Under the pieces are notes generated by a model that was given only the letters and a program-made list of their open reading frames with translations, searched no databases and was not told where the DNA came from. Source: Paracoccaceae bacterium (lineage in GTDB: Bacteria > Pseudomonadota > Alphaproteobacteria > Rhodobacterales > Rhodobacteraceae). Taken from it: DNA of 18,788 nt. Below, one piece after another: positions 6,334 to 15,612 of the stretch; position 1 is the first letter of the stretch; every line of letters starts with the position of its first letter. A program made the translations under genes and the position numbers. The stretch lies in contig JALSHL010000149.1 in NCBI GenBank assembly GCA_026982255.1, positions 1 through 18,788 of the forward strand. The letters are read 5' to 3'.

Positions 6334-8496
6334 CCGCCGCCGTTTTGTTTTTCCCTTGAACACCGTGGTCCCTGCCCTGCCGGCCGTTGAGCGCCCGCGT
6401 GCCTGCACTGCTTCCTCGCCTGCCGCGGCAATCGCCGACTGTCTGGCCAGCGGATCGTCGTGGACGGCCAGATCCACGGCCTCCAGCCGGCGGACCTCGT
6501 CGCGCAGGCGGGCGGCTTCCTCGAACTCGAGGTTCTCGGCCGCCTTGCGCATTTCCTTGCGCAGACTCTCCAGATGGGCCTGCAGGTTGGCACCGACTTT
6601 GGCCTTGTCGATTGTGGCTGTGACACGGGACATATCGGTATCGGCGGGGAACAGCCCCTCCATCACGTCGTCCACGTTCTTTTTGATGGTAGTCGGGGTG
6701 ATGCCGTGCGCCTCGTTATAGGCGCGCTGTTTGGCGCGTCGGCGGTTGGTTTCACCGATGGCCCGGTCCATCGAACCGGTGATCCGGTCGGCATACATGA
6801 TGACCCGCCCCTCGGCATTGCGCGCGGCACGGCCGACAGTTTGCACCAGCGAGGTTTCGGAGCGCAGGAACCCCTCCTTGTCCGCGTCCAGAATGGCGAC
6901 CAGACCGCATTCGGGGATGTCCAGGCCCTCGCGCAGCAGGTTGATGCCGATCAGCACATCGAAAGCCCCGAGGCGCAAATCCCGCAGGATCTCGATCCGT
7001 TCCAGCGTGTCGATGTCGGAGTGCATGTAGCGCACGCGGATACCCTGTTCGTGCAGGTATTCGGTCAGGTCCTCGGCCATGCGTTTGGTCAGGGTCGTGA
7101 CCAGAACCCGCAGACCTTTTTCCGTGACGATGCGGATTTCCGACAGCAGGTCGTCCACCTGCGTTTCCACGGGGCGTATCTCGATTTCCGGGTCGAGCAG
7201 GCCGGTGGGGCGGATGATCTGTTCGGCGAAAACGCCGCCGGACTGTTCCAGCTCCCACTTCTGCGGCGTGGCGGAAACAAAGACCGATTGCGGGCGCATG
7301 GCGTCCCATTCCTCGAATTTCAGGGGGCGGTTGTCCATGCAGCTCGGCAGGCGGAAACCGTGTTCGGCCAATGTGGATTTGCGGCGGAAGTCGCCCTTGT
7401 ACATGCCGCCAATCTGCGGGACGGAGACATGGGATTCATCCGCAAACACCAGCGCATTGTCGGGGATGTATTCGAACAGGGTCGGGGGCGGCTCCCCCGG
7501 TGCGCGGCCGGTGAGGTAGCGGGAATAATTCTCGATCCCGTTGCAGACGCCGGTGGCCTCCAGCATTTCAAGGTCGAAGTTGGTGCGTTGTTCCAGACGC
7601 TGGGCCTCCAGCAGTTTGCCCTCGTTCACCAGTTGGTCGAGGCGCTGCCTCAGCTCCGCCCTGATGCTTTTGATCGCCTGGCTCATCGCCGGTTTCGGGG
7701 TGACGTAGTGCGAATTGGCATAGACCCGCACCTGTTCCAGCGTGGCGGTTTTCGCCCCTGTCAGCGTGTCGAATTCGACGATGCTTTCCAGTTCGTCGCC
7801 GAAAAACGACAACCGCCAGCCGCGATCCTCCAGGTGAGCGGGCCAGATTTCGAGGGAATCCCCGCGCACACGGAACGACCCGCGGGTAAATGCCTGGTCG
7901 TTGCGCTTGTATTGCTGCGCCACCAGATCGGCCATCACCGCGCGCTGGTCGTATTCGCCGCCGGTTTTCAGGTCTACGGTCATGGCGCCGTAGGTCTCGA
8001 CCGACCCGATGCCATAGATACAGGACACCGAGGCGACGATAATCACGTCATCGCGTTCCAGCAGCGCACGGGTGGCCGAGTGGCGCATCCGGTCGATCTG
8101 CTCGTTGATCTGCGATTCTTTCTCGATATAGGTGTCGGAACGGGGGACGTAGGCCTCGGGCTGGTAGTAGTCGTAGAAGCTGACGAAATATTCCACGGCG
8201 TTTTCGGGGAAGAAGGATTTCATCTCGCCGTAAAGCTGCGCCGCGAGAGTCTTGTTGGGAGCAAGGATGATGGCAGGGCGCTGCGTCGCCTCTATCACCT
8301 TGGCCATGGTAAAGGTCTTGCCGGTGCCGGTGGCGCCCAGCAGCACCTGGTTTTGCTCGCCCGCCTTGATGCCCGCAACCAGTTCGGCAATGGCGGTCGG
8401 CTGATCGCCGGCCGGTTCGAATTCCGTGTGCATGACGATGCGCTTGCCGCCCTCCAGCTTCGGGCGGTCAAGGCGGTAGTGGGTGGAATCGGTCAT
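6331..8496 (-). CDS. uvrB: Excinuclease ABC subunit B (UvrB)
   Basis: This 721-residue UvrB is the damage-verifying helicase of nucleotide excision repair, working with UvrA and then UvrC. Walker A is GATGTGKT at 54-61. The beta-hairpin region YVSFYDYYQPEAYVPRSDTY spans ~103-123. Motif II is DESH at 353-356, motif VI is QTVGRAAR at 552-559, and the C-terminal UVR coiled-coil that contacts UvrC covers ~646-676. A basic tail of about 45 residues ending KTKRRR follows. The ATG at 8496 is preceded by AGGAAG six to seven bases upstream. A TTG at 8520 would add eight residues and is less likely. Its stop codon begins a 14-bp motif shared with the complex I accessory gene. I see no LexA-type GTTC-N7-GTTC box upstream. 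Confidence 0.98.
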   Translation of the reverse strand: MTDSTHYRLDRPKLEGGKRIVMHTEFEPAGDQPTAIAELVAGIKAGEQNQVLLGATGTGKTFTMAKVIEATQRPAIILAPNKTLAAQLYGEMKSFFPENAVEYFVSFYDYYQPEAYVPRSDTYIEKESQINEQIDRMRHSATRALLERDDVIIVASVSCIYGIGSVETYGAMTVDLKTGGEYDQRAVMADLVAQQYKRNDQAFTRGSFRVRGDSLEIWPAHLEDRGWRLSFFGDELESIVEFDTLTGAKTATLEQVRVYANSHYVTPKPAMSQAIKSIRAELRQRLDQLVNEGKLLEAQRLEQRTNFDLEMLEATGVCNGIENYSRYLTGRAPGEPPPTLFEYIPDNALVFADESHVSVPQIGGMYKGDFRRKSTLAEHGFRLPSCMDNRPLKFEEWDAMRPQSVFVSATPQKWELEQSGGVFAEQIIRPTGLLDPEIEIRPVETQVDDLLSEIRIVTEKGLRVLVTTLTKRMAEDLTEYLHEQGIRVRYMHSDIDTLERIEILRDLRLGAFDVLIGINLLREGLDIPECGLVAILDADKEGFLRSETSLVQTVGRAARNAEGRVIMYADRITGSMDRAIGETNRRRAKQRAYNEAHGITPTTIKKNVDDVMEGLFPADTDMSRVTATIDKAKVGANLQAHLESLRKEMRKAAENLEFEEAARLRDEVRRLEAVDLAVHDDPLARQSAIAAAGEEAVQARGRSTAGRAGTTVFKGKTKRRR

Positions 8497-8538
8497 GCAG
8501 GCTTCCTGATGGCGTGACAAGGCTTTTCCCCTTTTGTT

Positions 8539-8569
8539 CTTATAGTGGCGGTTTGACCGGAAAATGCAA
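8539..8569 (-). promoter_or_regulatory. Possible uvrB promoter
   Basis: On the minus strand a good -10 element, TATAAG (8544-8539), lies ~43 bp before the uvrB ATG. The best -35 match is TTGCAT (8569-8564), but the spacer is 19 bp, which is long for sigma-70, so the assignment is tentative. Confidence 0.35.
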
Positions 8570-8782
8570 GGTTAACAGAAGGTAAATGCCTTAGGTTGTA
8601 TTTTGTTTAATTTTTGCAATTTATTGGAATTTTTCTGTTGCAATTGCCCCGCGACTCGCCCTAAGGTTTATCGGCAAGCAGCAAGTGGCCGCCAGTTGGA
8701 TACGAAACAACCAACCCCACCCCTCGCTCCCTTCGTGTCCGGCTGGCGGCCGACTGCCTGTGTTCCCCCGACAAAGCACCGC

Positions 8783-8811
8783 TTGCGCTTCGCCGCCGGA
8801 TTGGCGATAAA
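8783..8811 (+). promoter_or_regulatory. Predicted promoter for complex I accessory gene
   Basis: TTGCGC (8783-8788) and GATAAA (8806-8811) are separated by exactly 17 bp. Transcription would start near 8818, leaving a ~25-nt leader to the ATG at 8843. Confidence 0.45.
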
Positions 8812-8842
8812 CGGGCAGGTTCGACTCAACGAGGTTCCCGAT

Positions 8843-9154
8843 ATGTTGGCACGCATTTACCAACCCGCCCGCAACGCCATGCAGTCCGGTCAGGCAAAAA
8901 CCCGATACTGGGTGCTGGAGTTCGAACCCGAGGACGCACGCGATCTGGATCCGTTAATGGGCTGGACCAGCTCCGACGACATGAACAGCCAGGTGCGGAT
9001 GCGGTTCGACAGTCAGGAAGCGGCGGTGGAATTTGCCGAAGCCCACGGAATCCCGTTCCAGCTGCAGAAGGCGCACAAGCGCAAACCGAACGTGCGCCCT
9101 GCGGGCTATGGCGAGAATTTCGCCGCCAACCGCAAAACAGTCTGGACGCATTAG
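8843..9154 (+). CDS. Complex I accessory subunit, NDUFS4-like (ETC complex I subunit domain)
   Basis: This 103-residue protein matches the 'ETC complex I subunit conserved region' family, the bacterial relatives of mitochondrial NDUFS4 (18-kDa/AQDQ subunit), found mainly in Alphaproteobacteria. It runs MLARIYQPARNAMQSGQAKT, then W.LEFEPEDAR..DPLMGWTSS.DM, then V.MRFDS.EAAVEFAEAHG, and ends with a YGENFA segment and VWTH. It has no signal peptide or membrane span and would bind the cytoplasmic arm of NADH dehydrogenase. A GAGG site precedes the ATG by about eight bases. The gene is far from any nuo operon, as is usual for this accessory subunit. Its TAG stop begins a 14-bp motif also found at the uvrB stop. 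Confidence 0.93.
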   Translation: MLARIYQPARNAMQSGQAKTRYWVLEFEPEDARDLDPLMGWTSSDDMNSQVRMRFDSQEAAVEFAEAHGIPFQLQKAHKRKPNVRPAGYGENFAANRKTVWTH

Positions 9155-9165
9155 GGCGTAGACCC
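9152..9165 (+). repeat. 14-bp motif starting at complex I accessory gene stop codon (copy 2)
   Basis: TAGGGCGTAGACCC on the plus strand, with TAG being the stop codon. It is identical to the motif at the uvrB stop (6320-6333, minus strand). No tRNA or terminator structure is evident directly after it. Confidence 0.6.
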
Positions 9166-9187
9166 GTAAGCTCCGCGACATTAATGC

Positions 9188-9218
9188 TTGACCTTCCATC
9201 GGATGGAAGGGGTAGACG
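9188..9218 (+). promoter_or_regulatory. MerR-family metal-responsive promoter and operator
   Basis: TTGACC (9188-9193) and TAGACG (9213-9218) are separated by 19 bp, the elongated spacer characteristic of promoters activated by MerR-family regulators through DNA distortion. Within the spacer is a perfect dyad, CCTTCCAT-cgg-ATGGAAGG (9192-9210). The CCTTCC/GGAAGG half-sites resemble those at CueR/HmrR-type copper promoters. The predicted start of transcription is near 9225, with the CDF transporter ATG at 9248. No merR-like gene is in the window, so the regulator must be encoded elsewhere. Confidence 0.85.
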
Positions 9219-9247
9219 TATCCCGAACGCAATCAAAAAGGTGCAGG

Positions 9248-10210
9248 ATGTCGAGCAAGCATGAACACAGAACCGGACACGCCGGACACCTGCCGACCAG
9301 TGGCAGAGCGCTGGTGATCTCGGGCTGGCTGACGGGGATCTACTTTGTCATCGAACTGGCGATCGGGCTCTGGACCGGATCGGTGGCGGTGATTTCGGAC
9401 GCTTTCCACACGTTCTCGGCCGTGGGTGGCGTGCTGGTGGCGATCATCGCGGCACGGCTGGCACGACGACCGGCCGACCCGCAACGCACCTTCGGCTGGT
9501 ACCGGGCCGAAATCATCGGCGCACTGGCCAACGGGGCGTTTCTGCTGGTTATGGCGATCGTGGTGATCGTTATGGGCATCATGCGCCTCGGCCAGCCGGT
9601 CGATCTGCCGACAGGGCCGATGTTTCTGGTCGCCGCAGGCGGGTTGGTGACCGAGGTGATCTCGCTGGCACTGCTGTTCAAGCAACAGGGCAGCGACCTG
9701 AACGTGCGCGGGGCCTACTGGCATATCATCCAGACTTTTGTCGGCTCTCTGATCATCATCGTGGCGGCGCTGGTAATCAAATTTACCGGTTTTCTGGCAA
9801 TTGATCCGATTCTGGGTATCGCTTTCGGCTTTGTGCTGCTCTGGGCCAGTTGGGGCATCCTGCGCGACGCGGCGCATATCCTGATGGACGGCACGCCCGC
9901 GGACATCGACCTCGGCACCGTAATCACCGCCCTGACGGAACTGGAGGACGTGGAGGATGTGCATCATGTCCACAGCTGGGCGTTGACCGGAAACCGGTAT
10001 GTATTTTCCGCCCATCTCAAGGTGCCCGCCAGTGCCGCAACCGCTCAGACCGCCTTGCTGGCACAGGCGCATACGCTGCTCAAGACGCAGTTCGGCTTTT
10101 TCTTCTCGACCCTGCAAATCGAAACGGAGTGTCTGGACGAAGAGAGCGCCGCCGCTATCGATGTAAGCGGTCATGGCGGCGGCAATCACAGCGGACACAC
10201 CCCCGCATAG
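9248..10210 (+). CDS. Cation diffusion facilitator (CDF) transporter with altered metal-site residues
   Basis: This 320-residue inner-membrane protein has the CDF layout: His-rich N-terminus (4 His in the first 14 residues), about six membrane spans (~20-205), a C-terminal cytoplasmic domain (DVHHVHSWALTGNRYVFSAHLKV) and a His-rich tail. CDF proteins usually export Zn, Co, Fe or Mn by proton antiport, using two HxxxD motifs. Here TM2 reads SDAFHTFSA (His54, Ala58) and TM5 reads GAYWHIIQT (His159, Thr163), so both aspartates are missing while both histidines remain. In the C-terminal domain the His usual before the TLQIE strand is Phe (FGFFFSTLQIE). The ATG at 9248 has an AAGGTG site upstream; a longer frame from TTG at 9188 would begin inside the promoter. 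The MerR-type promoter points to metal induction. The metal is unknown; the lost Asp ligands argue against ordinary Zn transport. Confidence 0.9.
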   Translation: MSSKHEHRTGHAGHLPTSGRALVISGWLTGIYFVIELAIGLWTGSVAVISDAFHTFSAVGGVLVAIIAARLARRPADPQRTFGWYRAEIIGALANGAFLLVMAIVVIVMGIMRLGQPVDLPTGPMFLVAAGGLVTEVISLALLFKQQGSDLNVRGAYWHIIQTFVGSLIIIVAALVIKFTGFLAIDPILGIAFGFVLLWASWGILRDAAHILMDGTPADIDLGTVITALTELEDVEDVHHVHSWALTGNRYVFSAHLKVPASAATAQTALLAQAHTLLKTQFGFFFSTLQIETECLDEESAAAIDVSGHGGGNHSGHTPA

Positions 10211-10251
10211 CCGCAAATCGCGCAACTTCGCCTCGATCCGGTCGAACCCCC

Positions 10252-10279
10252 TTGCGCCAACCGGCTTTCCGACTATAAC
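10252..10279 (+). promoter_or_regulatory. Predicted promoter for carB
   Basis: TTGCGC (10252-10257) and TATAAC (10274-10279) are separated by 16 bp. Transcription would start near 10286, giving a ~70-nt leader to the carB ATG. The rest of the 146-bp gap after the CDF gene shows no coding signal that I trust. Confidence 0.5.
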
Positions 10280-10356
10280 CACCACAATTTGCATCTCGCA
10301 GACGAATCCCTCCCCGCCCGCGCGCAAGTGCCGGCGGCCAAACGCGCGGAAGTCTA

Positions 10357-13590
<3,234 letters not shown>

Positions 13591-13624
13591 TGCCAGCCGG
13601 GTCGCTCCGGCAGGGGCGGCCTCC

Positions 13625-14107
13625 TCAACGCAGGCGACCGGAAAACTCCCGCATCACCGCGCGATAGATATCCCGTTTGAACGGCACGATCCGCTCGATC
13701 AGTTCCGGCGGCTCCATCCAGCGCCAGACGTCGAATTCGGGGTGTTCGGTGGCAATGTTTATCTGGGCGTCGTCGCCTTCGAATCCCATCAGATACCAAC
13801 GTTGTTTCTGGCCGCGATAGCCGCCCTTCCACAGTTTCCCCGCCACCTCCGGCGGAAAATCATAGGTGTGCCAGTCGCGGCTTTCGGCCAGCAGGTTCAC
13901 CGCATCGCGGACAATTCCCGTTTCCTCGTACAATTCGCGATAGGCGGCCTGTAGCGGATCCTCGCCCTCGTCGATGCCGCCCTGCGGCATCTGCCATGCG
14001 TCGGGGTAGTCGATGCGCCGCCCGGCAAAAATACGCCCCTGCGGATTGACAATCATCAGGCCGACATTAGGGCGGTAAGGCAGCAACAGACGATCGGCTT
14101 CGTTCAT
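13625..14107 (-). CDS. rppH: RNA pyrophosphohydrolase (Nudix hydrolase RppH)
   Basis: This 160-residue Nudix enzyme removes pyrophosphate from the 5' triphosphate end of mRNA, starting decay. The start LPYRPNVGLMIVN is typical of RppH/NudH. WQMPQGGIDEGEDP leads into a complete Nudix box (G-x5-E-x7-RELYEETGI, ~43-65). Later segments include WYLMGFEGDDAQIN, EFDVWRWMEPPELIERIVPFKRDIY and a final helix. Two in-frame ATGs compete. The one at 14113 abuts the GGGGG site (14114-14118), while the one at 14107 lies six bases from it and is preferred. The gene is 41-47 bp downstream of ctpA with a hairpin between, and its end is convergent with carB (34 bp between the stops). Confidence 0.95.
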   Translation of the reverse strand: MNEADRLLLPYRPNVGLMIVNPQGRIFAGRRIDYPDAWQMPQGGIDEGEDPLQAAYRELYEETGIVRDAVNLLAESRDWHTYDFPPEVAGKLWKGGYRGQKQRWYLMGFEGDDAQINIATEHPEFDVWRWMEPPELIERIVPFKRDIYRAVMREFSGRLR

Positions 14108-14122
14108 CTCCATCCCCCGGAC

Positions 14123-14150
14123 AACGGGCGGGACACAGGCCCCGCCCGTT
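14123..14150 (-). other. Strong hairpin between ctpA and rppH
   Basis: A perfect 10-bp inverted repeat, AACGGGCGGG/CCCGCCCGTT (14123-14132 and 14141-14150), encloses an 8-base loop. In the direction of ctpA/rppH transcription no U-tract follows (GUCCGGGGG comes next). It is therefore more likely an mRNA-stabilising or partial termination structure than a full terminator. A CCTTTT run exists only for transcription in the opposite direction. Confidence 0.6.
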
Positions 14151-14154
14151 CCTT

Positions 14155-15480
14155 TTATCTGGCACCCAGCACGTTCAGCCCGCGCAGGATATCGAGACCA
14201 TAGGCCAGCTGGTAATCGGCATCGCGCAGGGCAGCCACAGCCTCCAGTTCCGCGCGCTCCTGCTCCAGTTGCTGGCGCTCTTCCTCGGTCAGCGAGTCGT
14301 TGCTGAGCGTGCCACGCAGATCGGCTTCCGAGCGCAGACGACCGGCCGGAGTATCCTCGGGCTTTTCGGCCGGCGGGCGCTGTTCGACCAGAATATCCGG
14401 CGTCACGCCGAGGTTCTGGATCGAGCGGCCGGACGGTGTGTAATACCGCGCCGTGGTCAGGCGCATCGCGCCCTCTCCCTGGATCGGCATAATCGTCTGC
14501 ACCGAACCTTTGCCGAAGCTCTTGGTCCCGACAACAATCGCCCGCGCGTGGTCCTTCAGCGCACCGGCCACAATTTCGGACGCCGAGGCAGAACCGCCGT
14601 TGATCAGCACGACAATCGGTTTCCCCTCGGCCAGATCCCCCGGCGTGGCGTTGAATCGCTCACTGTCCTCGGGGTTGCGGCCGCGGGTCGAGACGATCTC
14701 GCCGGCGTCGAGGAAGGCATCGGAAACCGCAATCGCCTGATTGAGCAGGCCACCCGGATTGTTGCGCAGATCGAGGATAAACCCGTCGATATTGTCGATA
14801 CCGCCGTTGGCCTCCACCTCCGCCTCCATACCGGCCTTCAGGTCGGCGTAGGTCTGTTCGGTGAACGAGGTGATACGCAGCACCACGGCACGGCCTTCGG
14901 TGCGCACGCGCACGGCCTTGATCTTGATGATATCACGCACGATGGTCACATCGAAAGGCTCGTCCACGCCCTCGCGGAAAATGGTAATGACCACTTCGGC
15001 CCCGACCGGACCGCGCAACAGGTCAACCGCATCGTCCAGCGTCAGGCCGAGAACGCTCTCTCCATCGATCTGCGTAATCAGATCGCCCGCCTGGATACCG
15101 GCGTTGGCAGCGGGAGTGTCGTCGATGGGCGCAACCACCTTGACGAAACCGTCCTGCTGCGTCACCTCGATACCCAGACCGCCGAACTCGCCGCGTGTTT
15201 CCACCTGCATATCCTCGAAATCCTTGGGCGGCAGATAGCTGGAGTGCGGATCGAGCGAGGTCAGCATGCCGTCGATGGCCGCCTCGATCAGCGCCTTGGA
15301 ATCCACTTCCTCCACATAATCCGACTGGATACGCTCGAAAATTGTGCCGAACAGGTCGAGCTGCTCGTATGTGGTTTGCAGGTCGGTCTGCTCCTGCGCG
15401 ACAATCGGGCCGGCAAACTGCGCGGTCAGCGCGATACCTGCCACGGCACCACCGATTGCAGCGATGAAATATTTATTCAT
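14155..15480 (-). CDS. ctpA: C-terminal processing protease, S41 family (CtpA)
   Basis: This 441-residue periplasmic or membrane-anchored serine protease trims or degrades envelope proteins; in proteobacteria some CtpA proteins act on peptidoglycan hydrolases. An N-terminal hydrophobic segment (3-28) ends at IVAQEQ, resembling a signal peptide. The PDZ domain covers ~95-180 (GGLGIEVTQQDG, AGIQAGDLITQIDG). The S41 core has FILDLRNNPGGLL at 234-246 and the nucleophile region NGGSASASE at 294-302. The general-base Lys324 lies in SFGKGSVQT. The C-terminal ~75 residues are charged, including a Glu/Gln-rich helix. The ATG at 15480 is preceded by AGGAAG (15489-15494); an in-frame start at 15513 would add 11 residues before the signal peptide and is less likely. 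Confidence 0.96.
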   Translation of the reverse strand: MNKYFIAAIGGAVAGIALTAQFAGPIVAQEQTDLQTTYEQLDLFGTIFERIQSDYVEEVDSKALIEAAIDGMLTSLDPHSSYLPPKDFEDMQVETRGEFGGLGIEVTQQDGFVKVVAPIDDTPAANAGIQAGDLITQIDGESVLGLTLDDAVDLLRGPVGAEVVITIFREGVDEPFDVTIVRDIIKIKAVRVRTEGRAVVLRITSFTEQTYADLKAGMEAEVEANGGIDNIDGFILDLRNNPGGLLNQAIAVSDAFLDAGEIVSTRGRNPEDSERFNATPGDLAEGKPIVVLINGGSASASEIVAGALKDHARAIVVGTKSFGKGSVQTIMPIQGEGAMRLTTARYYTPSGRSIQNLGVTPDILVEQRPPAEKPEDTPAGRLRSEADLRGTLSNDSLTEEERQQLEQERAELEAVAALRDADYQLAYGLDILRGLNVLGAR

Positions 15481-15583
15481 TCTCAATACTTCCTGTTTTG
15501 CGGGCATTCGCACGGGAATCCCGAATATGCCAGACCCTATATAGACCCTTTTCCGTCCGGCGGTTCCAGCCCGAATTTTACCA

Positions 15584-15612
15584 GAGCATCACAATTTCTT
15601 TAACAGATGCTC
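15584..15612 (-). other. Inverted repeat at the gpmI stop
   Basis: GAGCATC/GATGCTC arms (15584-15590 and 15606-15612) overlap the gpmI TGA stop. On the minus strand the next bases are UGGUAAAAUU, so the U-tract is poor. It may be a weak terminator or processing hairpin. The rest of the 130-bp gpmI-ctpA gap shows a TATATA element (~15538-15543) but no convincing -35, and no coding sequence. Confidence 0.35.

Larger units (their letters stand above)
8497..8842. other. 346-bp intergenic region between uvrB and complex I accessory gene
   Basis: This stretch carries the divergent promoters of uvrB (left) and the complex I accessory gene (right). From about 8590 to 8645 it is markedly AT-rich compared with the rest of the window, and TGCAATT occurs twice. 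Between 8687 and 8751 there is an inverted repeat, GGCCGCCAG (8687-8695) and CTGGCGGCC (8743-8751), extendable to about 12 bp with one bulge. A smaller hairpin, GTTGG/CCAAC (8695-8699/8711-8715), lies inside it. An in-frame extension of the downstream gene back to 8603 exists but does not resemble protein coding. A small structured RNA is possible but unproven. Confidence 0.5.

Noticed and set aside
6460..8517. 685-codon open frame on the plus strand opposite uvrB, and similar long antisense frames opposite ffh, carB, ctpA and gpmI
   Set aside because: They lie exactly opposite well-recognised genes and have His/Gln/Arg-rich composition typical of GC-rich antisense frames. No domain is recognisable.
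8571..8586. CtrA-like site TTAA-N7-TAAA
   Set aside because: It has one mismatch to TTAA-N7-TTAA in an AT-rich stretch, so a chance match is likely and no supporting cell-cycle gene is adjacent.
8497..8600. SOS (LexA) operator for uvrB
   Set aside because: Only one GTTC is present and the nearest partial partner is at the wrong spacing (N11, GTTT). No GTTC-N7-GTTC or GAAC-N7-GAAC site is seen.
8815..8840. GGTTCGACTC resembling a tRNA T-arm
   Set aside because: The flanking bases do not form the 5-bp T-stem, and no anticodon arm or acceptor stem is present.
8603..8842. N-terminal extension of the complex I accessory gene back to 8603
   Set aside because: The added residues are unlike the family, and a promoter and ribosome binding site precede the ATG at 8843.
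10211..10327. Minus-strand frame beginning near 10327, overlapping the CDF gene
   Set aside because: Most of it is antisense to the CDF gene, the free part is short, and it has no recognised family or ribosome binding site.
13591..13624. GCCGG/CCGGC repeat between carB and rppH as a bidirectional terminator
   Set aside because: It is only a 5-bp stem with no U-run on either strand.
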